Source: Flavobacterium terrisoli
GTDB lineage: Bacteria; Bacteroidota; Bacteroidia; Flavobacteriales; Flavobacteriaceae
Direction: 5' to 3'
DNA length: 64,000 nt
NCBI RefSeq assembly: GCF_030167905.1
Contig: NZ_JARGNA010000001.1
Location: 124,001 to 188,000, forward strand
Shown: piece by piece, positions 34,391-43,877 of the stretch
Layout of the letters: each line of letters starts with the position of its first letter
How positions within the stretch are numbered: position 1 is the first letter of the stretch
Translations under genes and position numbers: made by a program
Notes under the pieces: generated by a model
What the model was told of the DNA's origin: nothing
Database searches by the model: none
What the model saw: the letters and a program-made list of their open reading frames with translations, nothing else

Positions 34391-35386
34391 TTATTTATTT
34401 AAAAGAATAGCTGCTTCTTTGGCAAAATATGTCGAAATCAAACTCGCTCCGGCGCGCTTGATACACATCAATTGTTCCATCATGATTTTGTCGTGATCGA
34501 GCCAACCTCTTTCGGAAGCGGCCTTAATCATAGCATATTCGCCCGAAACATGGAAAACTGTCACCGGAACATTCACGGCATTCTTCACTTCACGAACGAT
34601 ATCCAAATACGCAATTCCCGGTTTTACCATCACCATATCGGCGCCTTCTTCTACATCCATTAGCGCTTCTTTGATGGCTTCGATTCGGTTGGCATAATCC
34701 ATTTGGTACGTCTTTTTATCTTTCGGAACAACTACATCGGCTTCTCTTGGCGCACTGTCTAAGGCATCGCGGAACGGCCCGTAAAATGCCGAAGCATATT
34801 TGGCTGAATAACTCATAATCCCAACGTTTGAAAATCCTGCAGCATCCAATCCCTGGCGCAATCTTAAAACGCGTCCGTCCATCATGTCGCTTGGTGCGAC
34901 AAAATCGGCTCCGGCCTGCGCATGCGAAACGGCCATTTTTACCAAGGCGTCGTTGGTGGCATCATTGGCAATATCACCGTTCTCGATAATTCCGTCGTGA
35001 CCATATATGGAATACGGATCCAAAGCCACATCGGGCATCACAATCATTTCAGGACAAGCCGCTTTGATGGCTTTGATCGCTTGCTGCATCAGTCCGTTTG
35101 GATTCCAGGCTTCTTTTCCGGTGTTGTCTTTTAGCGATTCATCGACCTTCACATAAATGTTTACGGCGCGGATTCCCAAAGCGTAAATTTCCTTTACTTC
35201 TTTTACCGTTAAATCAATCGAACGACGGAAAATACCCGGCATCGATGCAATTTCAGATTGGTAGTTTTTGCCTTCCGTAATAAACATCGGGAACATAAAG
35301 TCGGCCGGACTTAAACTCGTTTCACGCACTAACGAACGAATGCTTTCGTTGATGCGTAATCTTCTGCCTCTTTGTAATGGGAACAT
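34391..35386 (-). CDS. hemB: Delta-aminolevulinic acid dehydratase (porphobilinogen synthase)
   Basis: A 331-residue enzyme that condenses two ALA to porphobilinogen. The two Schiff-base lysines are in IMSYSAKYASAFYGPFR and ADMVMVKPG. The metal loop reads DVALDPYSIYGHDG, with Asp in place of the zinc cysteines of the E. coli form, so it should be a magnesium-type enzyme. Start MFPLQRGRRLR and full length are normal. The S23 cassette lies immediately upstream, between hemF and hemB, and its left inverted repeat begins 3 nt before the hemB start. Confidence 0.95.
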   Translation of the reverse strand: MFPLQRGRRLRINESIRSLVRETSLSPADFMFPMFITEGKNYQSEIASMPGIFRRSIDLTVKEVKEIYALGIRAVNIYVKVDESLKDNTGKEAWNPNGLMQQAIKAIKAACPEMIVMPDVALDPYSIYGHDGIIENGDIANDATNDALVKMAVSHAQAGADFVAPSDMMDGRVLRLRQGLDAAGFSNVGIMSYSAKYASAFYGPFRDALDSAPREADVVVPKDKKTYQMDYANRIEAIKEALMDVEEGADMVMVKPGIAYLDIVREVKNAVNVPVTVFHVSGEYAMIKAASERGWLDHDKIMMEQLMCIKRAGASLISTYFAKEAAILLNK

Positions 35387-35389
35387 ATT

Positions 35390-35818
35390 TTTAGCTTTTA
35401 GCTGTTAGCAATTAGCCTTCAGCGTTATTTAATTTTATTATTAATCCGTTGAGCATTTTTTTGACTTCTTCAATTTGATTCAAAAGGATTTGGCCTTGCT
35501 CTTTTTCTAGAAAATTTAATTCGATACTCAAAAATATTTGATATTCTAATTCATTTGCTGAACCGAACGAAATGTATAGAAATCGACAAAAATCTTTATC
35601 AGAGTTTCTGCCGCAACCTTCAGCAATATTGGTTGGGATAGATGATGAAGATCTTTTAATTTGACTTGTCAAACCAAATATTTCGTCTTTCGGAAAAGTT
35701 GGCAGCATTTTATAAACATCTAAAGTTAACTGATGTGATTTCTCCCAAACTAAAAATTTCTTATAATCTCTCATCTCATTTGCATCTGTTAGCTAATTGC
35801 TAAAAGCTGACAGCTAAA
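35390..35818. mobile_element. S23 cassette bounded by 27-bp inverted repeats
   Basis: Left repeat 35390-35416 and right repeat 35792-35818 are inverse copies matching at 24 of 27 positions; both are made of TTAGC-type units (TTTAGCT, CAATTAGC). The 429-bp unit holds just the four-helix-bundle gene. The left copy overlaps that gene's stop and the right copy overlaps the hemF stop. No target-site duplication is evident. The repeats are seen; mobility is inferred. Confidence 0.55.
35412..35774 (-). CDS. Four-helix-bundle protein (S23, rRNA intervening-sequence type)
   Basis: A 120-residue helical protein beginning MRDYKKFLVWEKSHQLTLDVY and carrying LTSQIKRSSSSIPTNIAEGCGR, the clear signature of the S23 family first seen in intervening sequences of 23S rRNA genes. 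Such proteins occur as isolated copies at many places in Bacteroidota genomes, and the Avd protein of diversity-generating retroelements has the same fold. The function is unknown. Here it breaks the hemF-hemB run and is enclosed by inverted repeats, so it looks acquired. Confidence 0.88.
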   Translation of the reverse strand: MRDYKKFLVWEKSHQLTLDVYKMLPTFPKDEIFGLTSQIKRSSSSIPTNIAEGCGRNSDKDFCRFLYISFGSANELEYQIFLSIELNFLEKEQGQILLNQIEEVKKMLNGLIIKLNNAEG

Positions 35819-36719
35819 TTATCCAATCGATTGGATTCTCTAATACGTTTATTAATTTTTCTTCTTCGCTTCCGGCTTCCGGATGATGGTCATAAACCCA
35901 TTGTACATGCGGTGGCAATGACATCAGGATGCTTTCAATCCTACCGTTGGTTTTGAGTCCGAATAGCGTGCCTTTGTCGTGAACCAAATTGAATTCCACA
36001 TAACGACCACGACGAATTTCCTGCCAGGTTCTTTGTTCTGCCGTATAAGTCAATTCCTTTCTTCTCTCTACAATCGGAACATAGGCTTCACAGAAACTGT
36101 TCCCAACTTCCGTTACGAAGTTATACCAATCTTCCATTGACATATCGGCTGTTTCTTTACAATAATCAAAGAACAAACCGCCTATGCCACGCGCTTCATT
36201 TCGGTGTGCATTCCAAAAATAAGTGTCGCATTGTTTTTTGAATTTTGGATAAAACTCCGGATTGTGTTTGTCGCAAGCCGTTTTACAGGTTTGGTGAAAA
36301 TGTTTGGCATCTTCTTCAAACAAATAATAAGGCGTTAAATCCTGTCCGCCACCAAACCATGAATTGATTACGTTGCCATTATCATCATACATTTCGAAAT
36401 AGCGCCAATTGGCATGAACCGTTGGCACCATTGGGCTTTTCGGGTGAATTACTAAACTCAGTCCGCACGCAAAAAAATCAGCTTCTCCAACTCCAAACAT
36501 TTTCTGCATGGCTTCGGGTAATTTCCCGTGAACTGCTGATATGTTCACACCGCCTTTTTCAATTACGGCTCCATTTTCAATCACGCGTGTTCTTCCGCCG
36601 CCGCCTTCCGGTCGTTCCCAAATATCTTCCCGAAATTGGGCTACACCATCTGTCGCTTCTAATGCTGAAGTGATTTGATCTTGTAATTGTAATATGTATT
36701 GATAGAACTTATCTTTCAT
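35814..36719 (-). CDS. hemF: Oxygen-dependent coproporphyrinogen III oxidase
   Basis: A 301-residue HemF. Recognisable segments are GGGGRTRVIENGAVIEKGGVN, the NWRYFEMYD region, SWFGGGQDLTPYYL, FYPKFKKQCDTYF, and RRGRYVEFNLVHDKGTLFGL, in the usual order. It carries out the oxidative decarboxylation of coproporphyrinogen III and needs O2. The length is normal. Its ATG overlaps the hemE stop by one base. Confidence 0.95.
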   Translation of the reverse strand: MKDKFYQYILQLQDQITSALEATDGVAQFREDIWERPEGGGGRTRVIENGAVIEKGGVNISAVHGKLPEAMQKMFGVGEADFFACGLSLVIHPKSPMVPTVHANWRYFEMYDDNGNVINSWFGGGQDLTPYYLFEEDAKHFHQTCKTACDKHNPEFYPKFKKQCDTYFWNAHRNEARGIGGLFFDYCKETADMSMEDWYNFVTEVGNSFCEAYVPIVERRKELTYTAEQRTWQEIRRGRYVEFNLVHDKGTLFGLKTNGRIESILMSLPPHVQWVYDHHPEAGSEEEKLINVLENPIDWII

Positions 36720-37744
36720 TACTGATTGTATTCTTTCACCGCTTCGATAAACGCCTTGGCATGATCTACCGGAATATTTGGTAAAATGCCGTGTCCAAGG
36801 TTTACGATATAGCTGTCTTTCCCAAACTCGTCAATCATTTGGTGTACCATTTTTTTGATGGTTGGAATCGGCGACAATAATCTTGATGGATCAAAATTTC
36901 CTTGTAACGTAATTTTTCCACCTGATAAATATCTTGCATTTCTGGCTGAGCAAGTCCAATCTACACCAAGTGCCGAAGCTTTTGATTTGGCCATGTCATT
37001 TAGGGCAAACCAACAACCTTTCCCAAACACAATCACTTTGGTATCTTCCGCCAATGCTTCCACGATTTGGTTGATGTATGGCCAAGAGAATTCGTTATAA
37101 TCAACCGGCGACAACATTCCGCCCCAGGAATCGAAAATCTGAACGGCGTTACAACCTGCTTTTACTTTTTCCTTTAAATATAATATGGTCGTATCGGTGA
37201 TTTTTTGCAATAAAGTATGCGCCGCTAAAGGGTTTGAGAAACAAAATCCTTTGGCGGTATCAAAACTTTTCGAGCCTTTTCCTTCAACCGCATAACAGAA
37301 GATTGTCCATGGTGAACCGGCGAAGCCAATTAATGGCACCTCATCGTTCAGCATTTCTTTGGTCAATTTGATAGCTTCAAAAACATACCCCAAAGTTTCA
37401 TGTACATCCGGAACGAAAACCTGATTGACTTGCTCCATTGTTCGGATTGGGTCAGGAATAATCGGTCCCAAATTGTCTTTCAATTCTACATGGATTCCCA
37501 TCGCTCTTGGCACGACCAAAATATCTGAGAACAAAATCGCTGCATCGGGTTTTACAATCCTAATCGGCTGAACCGTGATTTCGGCTGCCAATTCGGGAGT
37601 TTCACAACGGGTGAAAAAATCATATTTGTCGCGTAACGCTCTGAATTCCGGCAAATATCTTCCCGCCTGACGCATCATCCAAACCGGTGGACGTTCTACT
37701 GTTTCATTGTTTAAGGCGCGAAGGAATAAATCGTTTTTAATCAT
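36719..37744 (-). CDS. hemE: Uroporphyrinogen decarboxylase
   Basis: A 341-residue HemE starting [11 protein letters not shown] and carrying the signature [21 protein letters not shown] near residue 20, the key aspartate in ILFSDILVV, and [16 protein letters not shown]. It converts uroporphyrinogen III to coproporphyrinogen III. I prefer the ATG at 37744; an upstream in-frame ATG at 37768 would add eight residues (MPNDKTKN) that are not typical of the family. hemD ends 32 nt before it. Confidence 0.94.
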   Translation of the reverse strand: MIKNDLFLRALNNETVERPPVWMMRQAGRYLPEFRALRDKYDFFTRCETPELAAEITVQPIRIVKPDAAILFSDILVVPRAMGIHVELKDNLGPIIPDPIRTMEQVNQVFVPDVHETLGYVFEAIKLTKEMLNDEVPLIGFAGSPWTIFCYAVEGKGSKSFDTAKGFCFSNPLAAHTLLQKITDTTILYLKEKVKAGCNAVQIFDSWGGMLSPVDYNEFSWPYINQIVEALAEDTKVIVFGKGCWFALNDMAKSKASALGVDWTCSARNARYLSGGKITLQGNFDPSRLLSPIPTIKKMVHQMIDEFGKDSYIVNLGHGILPNIPVDHAKAFIEAVKEYNQ

Positions 37745-37776
37745 ATTTTTGGTTTTGTCATTTGGCATTGGCCAAA

Positions 37777-38448
37777 CTATATTTTATTAAAAAATTCTAT
37801 ACTTTTTATAATGGTGCTTTCTATCGTTGGTTGGTTTGCAATAACCACTTTCTTGGTAATGCTTCTCAAACTTTTAGCCGTGGTACCGCCTATGCAAAAA
37901 CAAATTTCATCCTGAAGGACATTCATTTTCAAATAACTTTGCACGCCTGACGGGCTAAAAAACAAAATCCCGTTCAGGTTTTCATCCGCCTTGTGTGGCG
38001 TTAAAACCGTTTCATACACTTCTACTTCTTCAAAAACCACTTCTGCCAATCGCAAAGAATCAGGCAAAATGTCTCTTCGCAGGTTTCCGCAGAAAAAGGT
38101 AAAGCTGCTTTTGAAATATTGGTTACAAATGATGGATGCCAACTCCGAAGCATAATCCGAACTTACAATGACTTCAAAGCCGTTTTCCTCGAGCATGGCT
38201 CTGGTTTTTTCGCCAACACAAAAACATTTTCTGGTTTTTATTTCGACTATTCTTTCATTCTCCAAAACGCTTTCGACTGCATTCTGGCTGGTAAAAATCA
38301 GAAAGTCATTAATGCTTTCTATTCCGAATTGTCTGTTCACCACATTGATGAAATCTTCTTCGGTTAGAGCAAAATTCGCGCTCGACAATAGTTGCTTTTG
38401 GTTTTCCGTAAGCTTTCTGGTTGACAATATGCGAATTTGATTTTCCAT
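37777..38448 (-). CDS. hemD: Uroporphyrinogen-III synthase
   Basis: A 223-residue HemD-like protein. This family is poorly conserved, but the two-domain pattern is clear: [16 protein letters not shown] in domain 1, [17 protein letters not shown], then [17 protein letters not shown], and [15 protein letters not shown] with [12 protein letters not shown] near the end. Its place between hemC (3-nt gap) and hemE makes the call firm. It closes hydroxymethylbilane to uroporphyrinogen III. Confidence 0.9.
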   Translation of the reverse strand: MENQIRILSTRKLTENQKQLLSSANFALTEEDFINVVNRQFGIESINDFLIFTSQNAVESVLENERIVEIKTRKCFCVGEKTRAMLEENGFEVIVSSDYASELASIICNQYFKSSFTFFCGNLRRDILPDSLRLAEVVFEEVEVYETVLTPHKADENLNGILFFSPSGVQSYLKMNVLQDEICFCIGGTTAKSLRSITKKVVIANQPTIESTIIKSIEFFNKI

Positions 38449-38451
38449 CTT

Positions 38452-39381
38452 TTATACTTTAGGTTTTAGCTGTTTCCTAAGCTCGGCCATCAACTCTTTT
38501 CCTCCATTTTCCAATACTTCCTGCGCCGAATGATAGCCTAATTTCTTCCACTCTGAAATATCAACCGCTTTCCTGATTTCAAATTTTTGTTTTCCATCCA
38601 ACGACAACAAAACGCCGTGAAAGTCAATCATGTCATCATGCTGATTGTATTTGGCCAAAGCTCCGATTGGTGCAGTACAACCGCCTTCCAGCGTTCTCAA
38701 AAACTGTCTTTCTATATAGGTGCAAATCTCGGTTTCGATATCATTCAATTGCGAAACGGCATCAATCGTGTAATTGTCATTCCCCATCGCAACCACTACC
38801 ATCGCGCCTTGTGCCGGTGCCGGAATCATCCAATCCAAATCGATAAAAGTTTCCGGTTTTAAATTAATGCGTTCCAAACCCGCTGCCGCAAACACTGCTC
38901 CGCTCCAGTCGTTGTCTTTCAACTTTTGCATGCGCGTATTGACGTTGCCTCGCAAATCGGTTACGGTGTGATTTGGATATTTATTGAGCCATTGTGCCTG
39001 ACGACGTAAACTTCCGGTAGCAATAGTTCCGTTTCCGTTTAGAAAATCGGTATTGCCTTTGTGAACCAAAATATCCAAGACATTCGCTCTTTCCAAAACC
39101 GCTGCCTGTACAATCCCAACAGGTAAAGCCGTTGGCACATCTTTCATCGAATGCACAGCGATATCGACTTGGCCATTGAGCATGGCGATGTCTAAAGTTT
39201 TGGTAAAAATTCCGGTGATTCCCAGTTCGTATAAAGGTTTATCGAGGATGATATCGCCTTGTGATTTCACCGCAACAATTTCGGTTTTATAGCCCAAATC
39301 GTTGAGTTTCTTTTGAACGGTGTGTGCTTGCCAAAGTGCGAGTTCGCTGTCGCGAGTTCCTATCCTAATTGTCTTGTTCAT
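38452..39381 (-). CDS. hemC: Hydroxymethylbilane synthase
   Basis: A 309-residue HemC. RIGTRDSELALWQAHTV opens the protein, VDIAVHSMKDVPT follows, and the dipyrromethane-cofactor cysteine is Cys235 in LEGGCTAPIGA. It links four porphobilinogens into hydroxymethylbilane. The start overlaps the stop of the unknown secreted protein gene by 4 nt (39378-39381). Confidence 0.95.
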   Translation of the reverse strand: MNKTIRIGTRDSELALWQAHTVQKKLNDLGYKTEIVAVKSQGDIILDKPLYELGITGIFTKTLDIAMLNGQVDIAVHSMKDVPTALPVGIVQAAVLERANVLDILVHKGNTDFLNGNGTIATGSLRRQAQWLNKYPNHTVTDLRGNVNTRMQKLKDNDWSGAVFAAAGLERINLKPETFIDLDWMIPAPAQGAMVVVAMGNDNYTIDAVSQLNDIETEICTYIERQFLRTLEGGCTAPIGALAKYNQHDDMIDFHGVLLSLDGKQKFEIRKAVDISEWKKLGYHSAQEVLENGGKELMAELRKQLKPKV

Positions 39382-40181
39382 TTTCTCTTTATTGGCGTTT
39401 CTTTATACAATTTTGAATATTCACTTGTACATCCACTACACACATTTATAATTGTGTTTCTTGTCCTGATACTATTAATTATCCTGTTTTCTTCTCCGGT
39501 TAAAACAACTTTTTTGTTATCTCTTAAAAATTCTAAAGCAGTAACTCCATTCGCCTGAAGTCCTAAGTCATACGATTTTAACCAATCGAAGAACGTTTTT
39601 CTGTTTTCAGCCTTGTCAAAAAATAACCCTTCATGTGTTGGAACCCCATAATCTATTGGGCTATATCCACAAAAGAAACCATAAGTCGTTTGTTTTTCAA
39701 ACGATGATATAAAATCTTTTACAGTCGTTTTTGTCTGGTAGAATTTGTCATGAAGATTCACATAACGTTGGACTTTAACTTCGTCATAATAAATTTGTGA
39801 ATCTGGCGCATAATTTTTTAGGTTTAAAAAAGCGATGATACTATCATTTTTAACTACTAAATCAACAATATAACCAAAGTTATTAGCTCTGTCTGAAGGA
39901 GCTTGTCCATAATTATTTATGGTGATTAACATTCTTTTATTATGATAACCAAAATCTAAATTTCTGTCAAAAATAAGCTTAGTATCTTTTTTTATAACCT
40001 TGTAATCACTTTTAAAATCATGATTGAGGACAACATCTAAACTGAAATTTTTATAATCTTTAAAAATCTCATTCATTTCATGACTTACCCTTTGATAACT
40101 GTTTTGAGAAAAAATAACATTAATAGAAAATAGCAGAAAAACTACTAGAATGATTCTATTAATTCTAATTTTAAAACTCAT
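39378..40181 (-). CDS. Unknown exported protein inside the hemA-hemC operon
   Basis: A 267-residue protein with a signal peptide (RINRIILVVFLLFSINVIFSQ, in part; cleavage about residue 25). The mature part is Tyr/Asp/Lys-rich with no motif I know; a CSGC pair lies close to the C-terminus (VCSGCTSEYSK) and a single Cys at FFCGYSP. Its ATG follows the hemA stop without a gap, and it overlaps the hemC start by 4 nt, so it is fully embedded in the heme operon. Its AT-rich composition looks higher than that of the hem genes. It may be a recent insertion; a heme role is unproven. Confidence 0.65.
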   Translation of the reverse strand: MSFKIRINRIILVVFLLFSINVIFSQNSYQRVSHEMNEIFKDYKNFSLDVVLNHDFKSDYKVIKKDTKLIFDRNLDFGYHNKRMLITINNYGQAPSDRANNFGYIVDLVVKNDSIIAFLNLKNYAPDSQIYYDEVKVQRYVNLHDKFYQTKTTVKDFISSFEKQTTYGFFCGYSPIDYGVPTHEGLFFDKAENRKTFFDWLKSYDLGLQANGVTALEFLRDNKKVVLTGEENRIINSIRTRNTIINVCSGCTSEYSKLYKETPIKRK

Positions 40182-41441
40182 TTAAAAGAATGATTTCTCT
40201 TGGTCTAATTGGAAAACTTTTTCAATCCATTCAATGCCTTCATCCATAGAATCACCATCTTTCAGGTGATTTACAAAATGATTAGTGATTTTTTGGATAA
40301 TTCTATTGCTGATTAATTCAGCTTGTTCTTCGTCGAAATTGGATAACTTTTTGCGTTGCACATTCAATTCGCCTTCTTTGATGGAATTTAATTTTTCCTT
40401 CAAAGCCTGAATCGTTGGGGCAAATTTTCTGTTTTTGGCCCAAGCCATAAACTCTTCTTTGATTTCTTCAATAATGGCTTCAGCTGCCGGAATGTGTAAT
40501 TTTCTGTTTTCTAAAGTCTCGTCGGTAATTTGAGAAAGATGATCTAAATGAATCAAAGTCACGCCTTCCACTTCTTTTACATTTTCGTTTACATTCTTTG
40601 GAATCGATAAATCCAAAATCAACAATGGTTTTTTCAAATTCAGAATCGCTTTGTCAATCGTTGGGTTTTGCGCGCCGGTAGCAACAACCACGACATCCGC
40701 TTTTTGTAGTTCCAATTGTAAATCGGCGTAATCTTTAACGACAACATCCAACTTCTGACCCAACTTCTCCGCTTTGTCTTTGGTACGGTTGATTAAAGTA
40801 ACATGATCATGTTTGGTGTGTTTTACCAGATTTTCACAAGTGTTTCGGCCAATTTTTCCGGTTCCGAAAAGCAAGATGTTTTTATTGGCAATGTCTTCAA
40901 CGTTTCTAATGATATATTGTACTGAAGCAAAAGAAACCGAAGTCGCTCCGGTAGAAATTTCAGTGTCGGTTTTGATTTTTTTGCTGGCTTGGATAACCGA
41001 ATTGACCAATCTTTCCATGAAAGCATTCACCAAACCGTTTGATTTGCTTTCGGTAAAAGCGATTTTCATTTGGCTGATGATTTCGAAGTCACCAAGTATT
41101 TGACTGTCCAAACCGGTTCCTACGCGGAACATGTGATTAATGGCTTCCTGGTTTTTATAGATATAAGCCACTTCCTGAAACTCAGGAACTGAGCCTTGGC
41201 TATTCTCGCAAAGTAATTTGATTAACTCGTATGGGTGATTGGCAAAACCATATATTTCAGTACGGTTACAGGTTGATGTAACGATTAAGGCTTCGATTCC
41301 TTCTGCTTCGGCTTGCATCAATAAAGTTGATTTCGCTTTGGCATCCAAACTGAACTTTCCTCTGATTTCAGCATCTGCTTTTTTGTAACTTAATCCTACG
41401 GCGTAAAAAGAGGTATGTTTCGACATATTAAAATTTTCCAT
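40182..41441 (-). CDS. hemA: Glutamyl-tRNA reductase
   Basis: A 419-residue enzyme of the C5 pathway that reduces glutamyl-tRNA to glutamate-1-semialdehyde. The catalytic Cys58 sits in IVTSTCNRTEIYG. GTGLDSQILGDFEI follows, and the NADPH-binding LLFGTGKIGRNTCENL comes near residue 185. The dimerisation helices are at the C-terminus. The start is taken as the ATG at 41441; MSKHTSF at 41426 is an alternative. It heads the minus-strand heme run. Confidence 0.95.
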   Translation of the reverse strand: MENFNMSKHTSFYAVGLSYKKADAEIRGKFSLDAKAKSTLLMQAEAEGIEALIVTSTCNRTEIYGFANHPYELIKLLCENSQGSVPEFQEVAYIYKNQEAINHMFRVGTGLDSQILGDFEIISQMKIAFTESKSNGLVNAFMERLVNSVIQASKKIKTDTEISTGATSVSFASVQYIIRNVEDIANKNILLFGTGKIGRNTCENLVKHTKHDHVTLINRTKDKAEKLGQKLDVVVKDYADLQLELQKADVVVVATGAQNPTIDKAILNLKKPLLILDLSIPKNVNENVKEVEGVTLIHLDHLSQITDETLENRKLHIPAAEAIIEEIKEEFMAWAKNRKFAPTIQALKEKLNSIKEGELNVQRKKLSNFDEEQAELISNRIIQKITNHFVNHLKDGDSMDEGIEWIEKVFQLDQEKSFF

Positions 41442-41466
41442 AAACTACTTTCCTTAAAAAGTTCAA

Positions 41467-41576
41467 CAAAAATATTACTAACCATTTTATAAAAATAACG
41501 CTGTAGGGACTTTTTATGTCGCTGTGAGATATTTTGATTGCCAAATATCTTTTTAGCGTTATTTATCATAAATTTG
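41467..41576. promoter_or_regulatory. hemA / AraC-regulator divergent control region
   Basis: For hemA, TATTTTTG on the minus strand (plus 41467-41474) is a -7 box. For the regulator gene, TAAATTTG at 41569-41576 is the plus-strand -7 box. Between them, AAATAACGCT (41493-41502) and AGCGTTATTT (41555-41564) are perfect 10-bp inverted copies with 52 bp between them. A paired site like this suits an AraC-type regulator that controls both directions. The repeats are seen; binding is inferred. Confidence 0.55.
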
Positions 41577-41669
41577 CAGTGAAATCAAGTCTTCACAAAT
41601 TCTTTATGTAGATTCATTCTAAATAAGATTTTCCCTTGGTTTCAAAATCATATACGAAAAAACATCGCT

Positions 41670-42545
41670 ATGGGTTCTCAGGAAATAATAACAATTGAAA
41701 ATGATTTTACTTTGATTCGTTTTCAAAACGATGAAAATGAAAACTTTCACGTGAAAAGGCACATCAGTCAAGGGCTGATTCAATTTCACTTTGGGATTAA
41801 GGGCAAAGCAAAATTTGTCTTCAATCAGGGAAATTATGCCTTGGATTTGAGAGAAGAGAAGTCATTATTGTTCTATAATCCGCAAAAAGAATTGCCTTTG
41901 GATTTAGAATTGGCACCTAATTCATGGGTCATTTCAGTGATTATTTCCATTCAAAAGTTCCATTCCTTGTTTACCAACCAGGCGGACCATATTCCGTTCC
42001 TTAGTCCGGAAAACAACGACAAAAAATATTATAAGGAAGACGATATCAGTCCGTCAATGGCAATTGTATTGAGCCAAATGTTTCATTATTCGCTCAATCC
42101 ATCCATCAAAAACCTTTATTACAAAGGAAAAGGTTACGAATTGCTGAGCTTATATTTCAACCGAAATGAAGATCCAAATGCGGAGCAATGTCCGTTCCTA
42201 ATTGACGAAGACAATGTGTTCAAAATCAAAAAAGCCAAAGAAATCATGATTGCCAACATGGCTGAACCGCCAGGATTGGAAGAACTTTCGGAACAGGTTG
42301 GTTTGAGTTTGAAAAAACTCAAAATGGGTTTTAAACAAATTTATGGTGACACGGTTTATGGTTTCCTGTTCGATTATAAAATGGATTACGCACGACAGTT
42401 GTTGGATTCCGGTTCGTATAATGTGAATGAAGTTGGGCTCAAAATCGGTTACAGCACCGGAAGTCATTTTATCGCGGCGTTCAAAAAGAAATTTGCCACA
42501 ACACCGAAAAAATACCTGATGTCAATCAATCAAAATACATTATAG
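41670..42545 (+). CDS. AraC-family transcriptional regulator
   Basis: A 291-residue regulator. The N-terminal ~175 residues form a ligand-binding domain, ending with KNLYYKGKGYELLSLYF, a helix typical of PchR-like members. The C-terminal double helix-turn-helix runs from about 190 with LEELSEQVGLSLKKLKMGFK and NVNEVGLKIGYSTGSHFIAAFKKKF (in part). PchR-type proteins sense siderophores or iron in other bacteria. Placed between divergent hemA and downstream hemH, it probably tunes heme synthesis, but this is inference. Confidence 0.88.
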   Translation: MGSQEIITIENDFTLIRFQNDENENFHVKRHISQGLIQFHFGIKGKAKFVFNQGNYALDLREEKSLLFYNPQKELPLDLELAPNSWVISVIISIQKFHSLFTNQADHIPFLSPENNDKKYYKEDDISPSMAIVLSQMFHYSLNPSIKNLYYKGKGYELLSLYFNRNEDPNAEQCPFLIDEDNVFKIKKAKEIMIANMAEPPGLEELSEQVGLSLKKLKMGFKQIYGDTVYGFLFDYKMDYARQLLDSGSYNVNEVGLKIGYSTGSHFIAAFKKKFATTPKKYLMSINQNTL

Positions 42546-42639
42546 CATCAATCTCGTATATGCGAGTATCAATAAAAAATTAAGTACAAACCAAGCCAAA
42601 AAAGAAGTTTCATTACTTTTATCAAACAAAATTGCCACA

Positions 42640-43653
42640 ATGAAAGGAGTATTATTAGTCAATCTCGGTTCGCCCGAAAGTCCAACAGCCAAAGATGTAA
42701 AGCCCTATTTAGATGAATTTTTAATGGATAAATACGTGATTGACGTTCCGTATTTATTGCGTGCTTTATTGGTTCGCGGTATCATCTTAAGAAATCGACC
42801 TAAGAATTCGGCGGAAGCCTATGAAAAAATCTGGACCAAAGAAGGTTCGCCTTTGGTAGTCATTTCCAAAAAAATGCACAAAAAGGTAGAGAAACTGGTT
42901 GATGTCCCGGTCGCTTTGGCGATGCGTTATGGTACAATGACCATTCAAAAAGGATTACAGGAGCTCAAAGACAAAGGCGTAACCGAAGTGATGTTGTTGG
43001 CTTTGTATCCGCAATATGCGATGGCTTCAACGACAACGATTTGGGCTTTGGCAGACGAATTGCAAAAAACCCATTTCCCGGAAATGAAAATCACCAAAGT
43101 TCCGGCATTTTACAACAAACCTGATTTTATAAACGTTTTAGCCAATTCGATTAAAAAACATTTAACCGGAGTTGATTATGACCATTTATTGTTTTCCTAT
43201 CACGGGATTCCAAAACGCCATATCCGCAAAACCGATGTCACCAAATCCCATTGTACGATTGATGGTAAATGTTGTGTGACGGCTTCGCCGGCGCATGAAT
43301 TCTGCTATCGCCATCAATGTTATGAAACGACAAGACAAGTGGTTGAATTACTCGGCATCCCGGAAGGCAAATACAGCCAAACCTTCCAATCGCGTTTGGC
43401 CGGAGACAAATGGTTGACGCCTTATACCGATGTTGAAATCAACAACATGCCCAAAAAAGGGATTAAAAAATTGGCCGTCGTAACACCGGCTTTCGTTTCA
43501 GATTGTTTGGAAACACTGGAAGAAATTGCCATGCGCGCCAATGAAGATTTCAAAGAACACGGCGGTGAAGAATTCTTTGCTGTGCCTTGTTTGAATGACG
43601 AAGACGAATGGTGTCAGGTAGTTGCCAATTGGGTAAAAGATTGGGCAAAATGA
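42640..43653 (+). CDS. hemH: Ferrochelatase
   Basis: A 337-residue HemH. It starts MKGVLLVNLGSPESPTAKDV, and carries the active-site His188 in LLFSYHGIPKRHIRK, the family motif QTFQSRLAGDKWLTPYTD, and a late Glu-rich segment VVTPAFVSDCLETLEEI. Extra cysteines between 205 and 225 (CTIDGKCC, CYRHQC) could bind an Fe-S cluster; some ferrochelatases have one. It inserts Fe(II) into protoporphyrin IX. The stop overlaps the next start (ATGA). Confidence 0.95.
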   Translation: MKGVLLVNLGSPESPTAKDVKPYLDEFLMDKYVIDVPYLLRALLVRGIILRNRPKNSAEAYEKIWTKEGSPLVVISKKMHKKVEKLVDVPVALAMRYGTMTIQKGLQELKDKGVTEVMLLALYPQYAMASTTTIWALADELQKTHFPEMKITKVPAFYNKPDFINVLANSIKKHLTGVDYDHLLFSYHGIPKRHIRKTDVTKSHCTIDGKCCVTASPAHEFCYRHQCYETTRQVVELLGIPEGKYSQTFQSRLAGDKWLTPYTDVEINNMPKKGIKKLAVVTPAFVSDCLETLEEIAMRANEDFKEHGGEEFFAVPCLNDEDEWCQVVANWVKDWAK

Positions 43654-43877
43654 TCAAGTTAAAAAAACATTTATTTTTAATAGGAATAGTGATAATTGCC
43701 ATTGGATTTGTATATGATTTAGTATTTGCCGGAATTCCCTATCAAGATCCTTCGCCGCAATTATTGGAAAAATACAATCAAAATGCTTTTGTTTCTGATC
43801 TAATAATTAAGTTTGGACTATTCATTACACTTATTGGAATTGTTTTTAAGATAATTCCATCCAAAGAAAATAAATAA
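43650..43877 (+). CDS. Small two-helix membrane protein in hemH-hemJ operon
   Basis: A 75-residue protein with two membrane helices (LFLIGIVIIAIGFVYDLVF and LIIKFGLFITLIGIVFKII) and a short loop between them. The start is the ATG at 43650, which overlaps the hemH stop by 4 nt; its own stop overlaps the hemJ start by one base. The tight coupling suggests a job with ferrochelatase or HemJ. I do not recognise the family. Confidence 0.7.
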   Translation: MIKLKKHLFLIGIVIIAIGFVYDLVFAGIPYQDPSPQLLEKYNQNAFVSDLIIKFGLFITLIGIVFKIIPSKENK

